A DNA stretch of 9,059 nt from contig CAYUHD010000054.1 in NCBI GenBank assembly GCA_964444385.1, positions 1-9,059 of the forward strand. Direction: 5' to 3'. Shown here in pieces: positions 1-6,400 of this stretch. The position numbers were made by a program, and so were the translations under genes. Every line of letters begins with the position of its first letter. Within the stretch, counting starts at the first letter, position 1. The stretch is from D2472 sp964444385. GTDB lineage: Bacteria > Pseudomonadota > Gammaproteobacteria > Magnimaribacterales > D2472. The notes beneath the pieces are model-generated. The model worked only from the letters and a program-made list of their open reading frames with translations, was not told the origin of the DNA and did no database searches.

Positions 1-421
1 GCTTTACAATAACATTTCTTATTTTTAACTCTCTTAAATTTTCTCTCGATTTAGTAACCAAAGGTTTAATTCTTTCAACTGCGGAAACATCATTTGCAAA
101 ATGGGATAAAACAGCGGATTGATAGCCACAGCCAGATCCTATCTCAAGAACTTGATTAAAAACCTTGCCCCTTTTTGATGTATGAGAAAGCAAATGTTCT
201 GTCATTCGAGCAACAATGTATGGTTGAGAAATCGTTTGTTTGTAACCAATAGTTAATGCTCTATTTTCATAGGCTCGACTCCATAAAGCTTGATCTAGAA
301 AAAGATGTCTAGGGACTTGGCTTAATGCATCAAGAACACGAAAATCTTTTATTCCCATTTCAAGTAATTGTTCAATCATTTGGTCCTTAACTCTTGTAAA
401 TGTAAAGCCGGAACTACTCAC
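1..421 (-). CDS. pcm: Protein-L-isoaspartate O-methyltransferase (Pcm), N-terminal part, cut by the window edge
   Basis: This enzyme uses S-adenosylmethionine to methylate L-isoaspartyl residues in aged cytoplasmic proteins, starting their repair. About 140 codons are present and the C-terminal third lies beyond base 1 (the family is about 210 residues). Visible marks are the family motif QTISQPYIVARMTEHL at residues 62-77 and the SAM-binding motif I, VLEIGSGCGYQSAVL, at 91-105, followed by the acidic end of the next strand (AVERIK, 114-119). I chose the GTG start at 421-419. An AGAGG ribosome site lies 9 nt upstream, and residues 8-20 (FTRVKDQMIEQLL) align with the N-terminal helix of other Pcm proteins. 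The first in-frame ATG (379-377) would cut into that helix. The gene overlaps the end of surE by 8 bases, the surE-pcm pairing seen across Gammaproteobacteria. The family identity is very secure. Confidence 0.95.
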   Translation of the reverse strand, partial: MSSSGFTFTRVKDQMIEQLLEMGIKDFRVLDALSQVPRHLFLDQALWSRAYENRALTIGYKQTISQPYIVARMTEHLLSHTSKRGKVFNQVLEIGSGCGYQSAVLSHFANDVSAVERIKPLVTKSRENLRELKIRNVIVK

Positions 422-1163
422 AATTAAAAACCTCTTTATAAAGATCCAAATTAACACTATCAGCGCTTAAATTGTAATCAAGTATTGAAATAGAAATATA
501 ATTTTCTTCAATTGCTTGAATATCTGTTCCAACTTGGTCAGGTAAAAGTGATCCAGAAGGTCCAAAACTATAAAATTTTGAAGAATCATTAGCACGAAGA
601 AAGTCTGGGGTATCTGGTACACCTCTTTTCCCTAATGCGGTGAGTCTAATGCCTCGAACTTGTGAAGATGGCAAGTCAGGAAAATTAATATTCACAAGTA
701 AATTTTTATCTGCCGGAAGTTTAGTTACCTGATTAGTAATCAACAAAGCTTTTTCCGCAATGAATGATAGGTTTTTTGGATTAAAAGCTGTTACTGAAAA
801 AGCAACGGGAACATAATCAAGCCTTCGACCAGCAATCGCCGCCCCTACAGTACCAGAATAAAAAATATCTTCTCCTAAATTTCCTCCTAAGTTGATACCT
901 GAAACAATCATTTCAATTGAATCTGGAATTACTGATAATAATCCAAGGTATGAGCAATCTGCAGGGGTGCCTGAAACTGAAAAAATATTTTTTGAAATTT
1001 CTTCTACCTCAACTTCTTTGCGTAAACTAATTGCTGCGCTCATACCGCTACAATTTTCTTTAGGAGCAATTAAATAAACCTTATGCTCAGCACATAAAGA
1101 CTTATATAATTCAGTTATGCCTGATGCCTCATAGCCATCATCATTAGTTAATAGAATATTCAT
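414..1163 (-). CDS. surE: 5'/3'-nucleotidase SurE (survival protein)
   Basis: SurE is a cytoplasmic, metal-dependent phosphatase acting on nucleoside 5'- and 3'-monophosphates (and exopolyphosphate in some species), tied to stationary-phase survival. The 249-residue product is complete and close to the usual 250. It begins with the hallmark MNILLTNDDGYEASG: D8 and D9 are metal ligands, S39 sits in the APKENCSGMSAAIS loop (34-46), and N91 begins the NLGGNLGEDIFYSGT loop (91-105). These match the known D-D-S-N metal site. The ATG shares one base with the ispDF stop (TAATG), with AAGGA 7 nt upstream. In E. coli truD sits between ispF and surE; here it is absent. The TAG stop lies inside the start of pcm. 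Confidence 0.97.
   Translation of the reverse strand: MNILLTNDDGYEASGITELYKSLCAEHKVYLIAPKENCSGMSAAISLRKEVEVEEISKNIFSVSGTPADCSYLGLLSVIPDSIEMIVSGINLGGNLGEDIFYSGTVGAAIAGRRLDYVPVAFSVTAFNPKNLSFIAEKALLITNQVTKLPADKNLLVNINFPDLPSSQVRGIRLTALGKRGVPDTPDFLRANDSSKFYSFGPSGSLLPDQVGTDIQAIEENYISISILDYNLSADSVNLDLYKEVFNCE
431..435 (-). promoter_or_regulatory. Ribosome binding site of pcm (AGAGG)
   Basis: On the minus strand AGAGG lies inside the last codons of surE, with a 9-nt spacer to the GTG at 421. It decides the start choice, because the alternative ATG at 379 has no comparable purine run before it. Confidence 0.6.
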
Positions 1164-2314
1164 TAAAGATTCCTTAATGAAGCAATTGCATATACTGCAA
1201 TGCCATTACCCTCACCAATTACTCCCATCCCCTCTGCTGTAGTTGCTTTGACTGCTATTAAATTTTCTTCAATATTCAAAATTCTTGAAAGAGACTTTTT
1301 TAATTGATCTACATAGGGTCCAATTTTTGGTTGTTCGCACACAACAACAAAATCAATATTTCTTGGTTTCAACCCCTGTTCTTTTAATAGATCCAAAGAT
1401 TTCTCAATTATTTTTAAACTACTGAGATTTTTATTTTTCGAATCAGTATCTGGAAAATAATAACCAATATCCCTCAAGCCTCCTGCTCCGAGCAATGCAT
1501 CAGATATGGCATGCAAAACTATATCTCCATCTGAATGTGCAACAATAGAAAAATCGCAGTCTATAAAAACATTTCCTAAAGTCAGGCCATTTCCAGGTTC
1601 AAATTGATGAAAATCAATACCTCGACCAATCCGATAATCAGTTTCAACATTATTTGGCATATCATCAGTAAAAGTAATTTTTAAATTTGTCCGTTCTCCA
1701 GGGATTGCCAAAACCTTAAAACCTGCTTTTTCCATGGCTTGTGTTTCATCACTAAGCTGCAGATTTTCTTCCCTTAATTTCTTAAATGCTGTGTTGAGCG
1801 ATTCTTTGTAAAAAATTTGAGGAGTCTGAACACTTAAAAAATCTTCCCGTTCCACAGGAATAAGATCTTTGCTACTCTTCATTCTTAGCGAATCAGTTAT
1901 TGAAATAACTGGATAAACTCCTTCAATTGATTCATCGTTAATGAGTCTTAATAAAAGATCTTCGAAATGCTCTTTGCTTAACCAAGGTCTCACAGCATCG
2001 TGAATTGCTATAATGTTTATATCTTTATCAATTACTGATAATGCATTAAATACTGATTTGCTTCTTGTATCTCCTCCTTCAACAATGTGAACTTTTGAAT
2101 GGCTTATAAATGACTGTGATTTTATGAGTTTATCTTTTGGATCTACTGATATAAATACTTTTTTGATACTTGAAATTTCTAAGAATAAATTAACAGACTT
2201 TTCTAAAACCGTTTCATCTCCGATTCTTAAATATTGTTTAGGTGTTGTTCCGCCAAAGCGCCTACTACTTCCTGCGGCAGGAATAATGACTCCAATATTA
2301 TCTTTTAGGCTCAT
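1163..2314 (-). CDS. ispDF: Bifunctional IspD/IspF: CDP-methylerythritol synthase fused to MEcPP synthase
   Basis: This is one uninterrupted reading frame for two MEP-pathway enzymes. The IspD half (about 1-222) joins CTP and methylerythritol phosphate. It shows PAAGSSRRF (12-20), PKQY with K26, HDAVRP (105-110, D106) and NLKIT with K212. The IspF half (about 228-383) cyclises CDP-ME 2-phosphate to the 2,4-cyclodiphosphate and releases CMP. It shows GRGIDFH with zinc ligands D234 and H236, the AHSDGD motif with H260, FPDTD (287-291) and KATTAEG (356-362). Only about 13 residues separate the last IspD strand from the first IspF strand, and the usual terminal IspD helix (RPEDLALAE in E. coli) is replaced by TDDMPNNVETDY. 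I chose ATG 2314, preceded by GAGGA; a TTG at 2332 would add six residues. It overlaps ftsB by 17 bases. The intermediate step, IspE, is not in the window. Confidence 0.95.
   Translation of the reverse strand: MSLKDNIGVIIPAAGSSRRFGGTTPKQYLRIGDETVLEKSVNLFLEISSIKKVFISVDPKDKLIKSQSFISHSKVHIVEGGDTRSKSVFNALSVIDKDINIIAIHDAVRPWLSKEHFEDLLLRLINDESIEGVYPVISITDSLRMKSSKDLIPVEREDFLSVQTPQIFYKESLNTAFKKLREENLQLSDETQAMEKAGFKVLAIPGERTNLKITFTDDMPNNVETDYRIGRGIDFHQFEPGNGLTLGNVFIDCDFSIVAHSDGDIVLHAISDALLGAGGLRDIGYYFPDTDSKNKNLSSLKIIEKSLDLLKEQGLKPRNIDFVVVCEQPKIGPYVDQLKKSLSRILNIEENLIAVKATTAEGMGVIGEGNGIAVYAIASLRNL
1171..1175 (-). promoter_or_regulatory. Ribosome binding site of surE (AAGGA)
   Basis: AAGGA on the minus strand lies 7 nt before the surE ATG and within the last codons of ispDF. 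It is one of the clearest Shine-Dalgarno sites in the window, so surE probably has good initiation of its own as well as coupling through the TAATG junction. Confidence 0.6.
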
Positions 2315-2600
2315 CAGTATTAATTTCCTCAAAACTTAAATACTGCTCATCTTCATATATTAAATTCAATTCCTCTCTAGCAAACTTTTCTGCATGAGCA
2401 TCATTTTTTTGTCTACTTTGAATCCCAGTTTCTAAAAGATTATTTTCTTCAGAAAGCACTTGATTTCTTTCTAACAATTGTTGATTTTCAAGCTGGAGAG
2501 TCGAGAAACTTTTTTTACTATCAATACCAAAAAAGAGATTATACAAAGCAATAATAATCAATAAGAAAACAAACCAATTTAAAAATTTAACCAATGACAT
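2298..2600 (-). CDS. ftsB: Cell division protein FtsB (septum formation initiator, DivIC family)
   Basis: FtsB is a small bitopic inner-membrane protein that forms the FtsQ-FtsB-FtsL complex of the divisome and helps activate septal peptidoglycan synthesis. With the ATG at 2600 the product is 100 residues (E. coli FtsB has 103). It has a short cytoplasmic end, one membrane helix at about 5-24 (rich in F, L and I), a heptad-like coiled coil at about 32-65 (LQLENQQLLERNQVLSEENN), then the conserved block AREELNLIYEDEQYL (74-88), equivalent to ARNELSMTRPGETFY in E. coli. The tail is strongly acidic. Position between eno and ispD is the standard gammaproteobacterial context and strengthens the call. 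The start overlaps the end of eno by 14 bases without a clear Shine-Dalgarno sequence, suggesting coupling. A TTG at 2609 is a less likely start. Confidence 0.9.
   Translation of the reverse strand: MSLVKFLNWFVFLLIIIALYNLFFGIDSKKSFSTLQLENQQLLERNQVLSEENNLLETGIQSRQKNDAHAEKFAREELNLIYEDEQYLSFEEINTDEPKR
2326..2330 (-). promoter_or_regulatory. Ribosome binding site of ispDF (GAGGA)
   Basis: GAGGA on the minus strand lies 11 nt before the ATG at 2314. It supports that start rather than the upstream in-frame TTG at 2332, which would overlap this site. It lies within the ftsB coding sequence. Confidence 0.5.
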
Positions 2601-3876
2601 TTCTAGCAAAAGTTAGATCAGCTTGCTCAACCTCAATCCACAACAATCTATTATATTTTGCCACTCTTTCAGACCTGCAAGGCGCACCTGTTTTAATTTG
2701 GCCGGTTCCTAGGCCAACGCAAAGATCAGCAATGGTACTATCTTCTGTTTCTCCTGACCGATGTGAAATAATTGATTTAAACCCATTCAGGTTTCCAAGA
2801 TGAACAGTTTTCATAGTTTCGGTAATTGTCCCAATTTGATTAAATTTAATTAGGATCGAGTTTGCTAGAGATTCATTAATACCTCTCTGAAGCTCAGATA
2901 CATTTGTTGCAAATAGGTCATCTCCAACTAATTGACACCTATCTCCTAGGACATTCGTTAAATTCTTCCATCCATCAAAATCACTTTCATCCATGCCATC
3001 CTCAATAGATAAAATAGGGTATTTTTTAGTAAGCTCAGCAAGATAGTTGGTAAATTCTTTAGAATTTAACTTTGTAGATTCGCCTTGAAGATCGTAAATA
3101 CCATTGTTATAAAATTCTGTTGCGGCACAATCTAAAGCAATTCCAACATCTTTACCCTCAGTTAAGTTATTATTGCGGATTGCCTGAATGATCAATTCTA
3201 TTGCCTCTTGATTAGATTGAAGATTTGGTGCAAATCCGCCTTCATCGCCCACACTAGTACTTAAGCATTTTGCCTGTAAGAGTTTCTTAAGGTCAGAGTA
3301 TATTTCTGTTGCCCATTGCATGGCTTGTGAGAAATTGTTGGCTCCAACAGGCATGATCATAAATTCTTGAATATCAATATTGTTATCAGCATGCTCGCCA
3401 CCATTAATAATATTTAACATTGGAATTGGCATTTGCATCTCTGGCTTTTCACCATTGATATTATTGAAAACTTGATTAATGTACTTGTACAAAGGAACTT
3501 CTAGTGTATTTGCACCTGCTTGCAGAACAGCAAGAGATACACCCAAAATAGCATTTGCACCAAGCTTAGATTTAGAAGAAGTCCCATCCAAAACAATCAT
3601 TTTTTCATCAATTTCCTGTTGATTAGTTACATCCATACCTATTAATGCTGGTGCAATTATTTCATGAATATTTGCAATTGCCTTTTTGACACCTTTGCCT
3701 ATATAAGCTGCATCTCTATCTCTAAGCTCTAAAGCCTCTCTAGAACCTGTAGATGCTCCGCTTGGAACCATTGAAGTTGCACAGACACCATTCTCCAAAA
3801 CTATCTTGCAAGAAACTGTAGGAGTTGCTCTAGAGTCAATAACTTGAATAGCTTTGATGGAACTAATGACTGACAT
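2587..3876 (-). CDS. eno: Enolase (phosphopyruvate hydratase)
   Basis: Enolase interconverts 2-phosphoglycerate and phosphoenolpyruvate in glycolysis and gluconeogenesis; in many Gammaproteobacteria it also belongs to the RNA degradosome. The 429-residue product is full length. Visible are the substrate-loop motif PSGASTGSREALELRD (38-53), GGEHADNN (159-166), DEGGFAPN (211-218, with E212 the expected general acid), metal ligands D249, E292 and D319, the catalytic lysine K344 in ILIKFNQIGT, and SHRSGETEDSTIADL (371-385). An oddity is that the N-terminal DSRGNPTV signature reads DSRATPTV (14-21). Catalytic residues are intact, so the protein should be active. The ATG shares a base with the kdsA stop (TAATG). 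Its product PEP is the substrate of the neighbouring KdsA. Confidence 0.98.
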   Translation of the reverse strand: MSVISSIKAIQVIDSRATPTVSCKIVLENGVCATSMVPSGASTGSREALELRDRDAAYIGKGVKKAIANIHEIIAPALIGMDVTNQQEIDEKMIVLDGTSSKSKLGANAILGVSLAVLQAGANTLEVPLYKYINQVFNNINGEKPEMQMPIPMLNIINGGEHADNNIDIQEFMIMPVGANNFSQAMQWATEIYSDLKKLLQAKCLSTSVGDEGGFAPNLQSNQEAIELIIQAIRNNNLTEGKDVGIALDCAATEFYNNGIYDLQGESTKLNSKEFTNYLAELTKKYPILSIEDGMDESDFDGWKNLTNVLGDRCQLVGDDLFATNVSELQRGINESLANSILIKFNQIGTITETMKTVHLGNLNGFKSIISHRSGETEDSTIADLCVGLGTGQIKTGAPCRSERVAKYNRLLWIEVEQADLTFARNVIG

Positions 3877-4709
3877 TAAATATCTCTATCTTGATTTTTA
3901 ATAAATTCATCTAATGCAGATAGTTCAGATAAAATACGAGGAATATCATCAGACGAAATTGCACAAGGGCCGTCACATTTTGCTTTGTCAGGATCAGGAT
4001 GAGCTTCAATAAATAACCCAGCTATACCCTGACTAAGGCCAGCTTTTGCAAGCGGAAGCAAATATTCTCTTCGTCCCCCTGCAGCATTACCAAGACCCCC
4101 AGGAAGTTGTAAAGAATGTGTTGCGTCAAATATAACTGGGACATTAAGATCTTTCATAATTTGAAAATTAAGCATGTCTACTACTAAATTGTTGTAGCCA
4201 AAAGAGTTACCTCGTTCACAAAGAGTAATTTTTTCATTTCCAGTCTGCTTACATTTCTCAATAACATTCTTCATCTCCAGAGCAGATAAAAATTGAGGTT
4301 TTTTAAATTGAATTATCTTTTCAGTTTTAGCAGCTGCAACTACCAAGTCTGTTTGCCTGCATAAAAATGCTGGGATCTGAATAACATCACTTACTTTAGC
4401 AACTGGTTCAGCTTGAGAAGGCTCATGGATATCAGTAATAATAGGTACATTAAACTCGGTTTTAACTTTTTCTAGCATCCTCAAGCCTTCTTCTAGCCCC
4501 GGACCTCTGAAAGATGAAATTGAACTTCTATTTGCTTTGTCATAAGAGCCCTTAAAAATCCAATTTATTTTTAGACTTGAAGTTGTTTCTGCAAATTTTT
4601 CTGCAACTTTCATTACCACTAATTCAGATTCTAAAACGTTAACACCTCCCATTAGCGTCATAGGCTTATGGTTTCCAATTGTAAAATTATTAAGTTTTAG
4701 ATTGCTCAT
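3876..4709 (-). CDS. kdsA: 3-deoxy-8-phosphooctulonate synthase (KdsA), metal-independent type
   Basis: KdsA condenses PEP with D-arabinose 5-phosphate to give Kdo-8-phosphate, precursor of the Kdo sugar of the lipopolysaccharide inner core, so the organism makes a Gram-negative outer membrane. The 277-residue product matches the family (E. coli 284). Motifs are MGGVNVLES (20-28), FKGSYDKANRSS (52-63), GPGLEEG (69-75), ITDIHEPSQ (91-99), KKPQF (136-140), CERGNSFGYNNL (164-175), FDATHSLQLPGG (194-205) and the near C-terminal EAHPDPDKAKCDGP (235-248). N24 takes the place of the cysteine that binds metal in the metal-dependent class, so this should be the metal-independent class, as in E. coli. 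It overlaps pyrG by 4 bases (ATGA) and touches eno by one, so translation is probably coupled. The Shine-Dalgarno sequence is weak (TAAGAT). Confidence 0.97.
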   Translation of the reverse strand: MSNLKLNNFTIGNHKPMTLMGGVNVLESELVVMKVAEKFAETTSSLKINWIFKGSYDKANRSSISSFRGPGLEEGLRMLEKVKTEFNVPIITDIHEPSQAEPVAKVSDVIQIPAFLCRQTDLVVAAAKTEKIIQFKKPQFLSALEMKNVIEKCKQTGNEKITLCERGNSFGYNNLVVDMLNFQIMKDLNVPVIFDATHSLQLPGGLGNAAGGRREYLLPLAKAGLSQGIAGLFIEAHPDPDKAKCDGPCAISSDDIPRILSELSALDEFIKNQDRDI

Positions 4710-6340
4710 CTTTTTATCTTAATAGCTTTTGCAATAAAATCATTAAAAATTGGGTGTCCATCCCTTGGGTTGGAAGTAAATTCTGGATGGAATTGACAGC
4801 CTAGGAACCATGGATGTTTTTTAATTTCAATCATTTCAGCTAAATTACCATCTAGTGAAGTGCCTACAATATCCATTCCTCCAGCGATTAATTCTTTTTT
4901 AAACTCTGGGTTAACCTCATATCTATGACGATGCCTTTCAGTGATAGTCATTTTTTTATACAGCTTATGGGATAGAGAAGATTTTTTTATAAGGCATTTC
5001 TGGCCGCCTAATCGCATGGTCCCCCCTAAATCTGAATTTTTAGTTCTATGTTCAATTTTTCCTGATGCATCCTTCCATTCTGTTACCAAACCTATAACTG
5101 GGTATTTAGTTTTTGCATTAAACTCAGTGCTATTAGCATTCTTGAACTTCAAGACATTTCTTGAAAATTCAATTATGGCAATTTGCATTCCTAAACAGAT
5201 TCCAAAATATGGTAGTTTATTTTCTCTGGCATATTGGCATGCATAAATCATTCCTTCAATCCCCCTAGTGCCAAACCCACCAGGCACTAAAACAGCTTGA
5301 TAGGATTTTAAAATTTTTGCCACATTTGCTTTGGTTATTTTTGCTGCATCGATCATCTGGATATCAACCTTAGCAAGATTAACAATTCCAGCATGATCAA
5401 GAGCCTCATTTAAAGATTTATAGGAATCTTTTAAATCAACATATTTACCTACAACTGCGATAGAAACTTTTTTCTTAGGATTTAATTTTGCATCTACCAC
5501 TCTTTTCCAATCATTCAATCTCGGTGATTTTACTTTTGATAAATTTAGTTTTTTAAGAAGAATTTTATCCACCCCTTGCTGATATAAAAGTAAAGGTATG
5601 GAATAAACTGTTTCAGCATCATGCATTGAAATAACGCTATTTGGATCAACTGAGCAAAATAATGCTATTTTTTTCTTTTCATCATTCGGGAGCTCTTGCT
5701 CCAATCTGCATATCAAACAATCTGGTTGCAATCCTAAAGATCGAAGTTCCTTAACTGAGTGTTGTGTAGGTTTAGTTTTAAGCTCTTCAGAAACTTTGAT
5801 ATATGGAAGCAAGGTAAGATGAGCCAAAGCAGTGGAAGAGGATGAAAGCTCGAGCATCATTTGTCTAATTGCTTCGATAAAAGGTTGACTCTCAATATCA
5901 CCTACAGTCCCGCCTATTTCAACAATTGCTATATCAGCACCTTTTGCACCTTCTTTAATTCGACGTTTAATTTCATCTGTAATATGAGGAATAACTTGGA
6001 CAGTGCCTCCAAGATAGTCTCCTCTTCTTTCATTCTGAATGACTTCTTCATAGACCTTTCCAGCAGTAAAATTATTTTTTTTACTTGCTTGAAATCTTAC
6101 AAATCTTTCATAGTGTCCAAGATCTAAATCCGTCTCAGTTCCATCATTAGTTACAAAAACCTCTCCATGTTGAAATGGGCTCATGGTACCAGGATCAACA
6201 TTAATATATGGGTCTACTTTATTGAGAGAAACTTTTAAGCCTCTAGCTTCAAAAAGAGCGCCAATTGAAGCTGCCGCAATACCTTTTCCAAGAGAAGAAA
6301 CAACACCGCCGGTGATAAAAATGTACTTTGTTTGAGCCAT
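4706..6340 (-). CDS. pyrG: CTP synthase (glutamine-hydrolysing)
   Basis: PyrG aminates UTP to CTP using ATP and glutamine. The 544-residue product is full length (E. coli 545). The N-terminal synthetase domain (about 1-267) opens with KYIFITGGVVSSLGKG (5-20, P-loop), then KVDPYINVDPGTMSPFQHGE (41-60), DLDLGHYERF (71-80) and EIGGTVGDIES (141-151, with E141 an expected Mg ligand). The C-terminal class I glutamine amidotransferase domain (about 290-544) carries the oxyanion-loop LVPGGFG (351-357), the nucleophile C382 in GICLGMQ, and H518/E520 in QFHPEF, giving a complete triad. The gene follows the only intergenic gap and has no visible Shine-Dalgarno sequence before its ATG. It starts the block pyrG-kdsA-eno-ftsB-ispDF-surE-pcm. 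CTP is used by the IspD half of IspDF and for CMP-Kdo, which fits the clustering. Confidence 0.98.
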   Translation of the reverse strand: MAQTKYIFITGGVVSSLGKGIAAASIGALFEARGLKVSLNKVDPYINVDPGTMSPFQHGEVFVTNDGTETDLDLGHYERFVRFQASKKNNFTAGKVYEEVIQNERRGDYLGGTVQVIPHITDEIKRRIKEGAKGADIAIVEIGGTVGDIESQPFIEAIRQMMLELSSSSTALAHLTLLPYIKVSEELKTKPTQHSVKELRSLGLQPDCLICRLEQELPNDEKKKIALFCSVDPNSVISMHDAETVYSIPLLLYQQGVDKILLKKLNLSKVKSPRLNDWKRVVDAKLNPKKKVSIAVVGKYVDLKDSYKSLNEALDHAGIVNLAKVDIQMIDAAKITKANVAKILKSYQAVLVPGGFGTRGIEGMIYACQYARENKLPYFGICLGMQIAIIEFSRNVLKFKNANSTEFNAKTKYPVIGLVTEWKDASGKIEHRTKNSDLGGTMRLGGQKCLIKKSSLSHKLYKKMTITERHRHRYEVNPEFKKELIAGGMDIVGTSLDGNLAEMIEIKKHPWFLGCQFHPEFTSNPRDGHPIFNDFIAKAIKIKR

Positions 6341-6400
6341 CAGTTTTTAGTTTATGATGGGAATACAGAATATCAGATTATGATTGTAATAAATACTAAC
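6341..6400 (-). promoter_or_regulatory. Sole intergenic gap; possible weak promoter for pyrG
   Basis: These 60 bases between the di-iron gene stop and the pyrG ATG are very AT-rich. On the minus strand CATAAT (6382-6377) matches 5 of 6 bases of a -10 box, and TATTCT (6372-6367) has an extended TGN in front of it, but neither has a convincing -35 at the usual distance. There is no GC-rich hairpin followed by T residues, so no terminator is supported. A short ATCA-GATTA-TGAT dyad (6372-6384) is too small to interpret. A promoter here is an inference, resting mainly on this being the one place where the gene overlaps stop. Confidence 0.25.

Noticed and set aside
892..1077. Plus-strand open frame of 61 codons inside surE
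   Set aside because: Antisense shadow of surE, with no family features; the opposite strand codes a fully conserved protein.
1163..2314. The ispD-ispF fusion as a sequencing frameshift artefact
   Set aside because: The frame is open and well conserved on both sides of the junction, and the junction has no long homopolymer. A single-base error would normally leave a scrambled stretch, which is not seen.
2298..2332. Longer starts at TTG 2332 (ispDF) and TTG 2609 (ftsB)
   Set aside because: Each adds a few non-conserved residues and a larger overlap. ATG codons follow within 3-6 codons, and for ispDF the GAGGA site favours the ATG.
2124..2339. Plus-strand open frame of 71 codons across ispDF and ftsB
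   Set aside because: Overlaps IspD codons with intact active-site motifs; its composition reads as a shadow frame.
2594..2803. Plus-strand open frame of 69 codons inside eno
   Set aside because: Antisense to the conserved enolase C-terminus; no recognisable domain.
4941..5246. Plus-strand open frame of 101 codons inside pyrG
   Set aside because: It lies opposite the conserved amidotransferase domain of pyrG and has no promoter or ribosome site that I can see.
5861..6127. Plus-strand open frame of 88 codons inside pyrG
   Set aside because: Antisense shadow of the synthetase domain; cysteine, asparagine and phenylalanine-rich as expected from AT-rich reverse frames.
6341..6400. Rho-independent terminator or small RNA in the intergenic gap
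   Set aside because: No stable GC stem and no T-run after a dyad; the only dyad has four-base arms.
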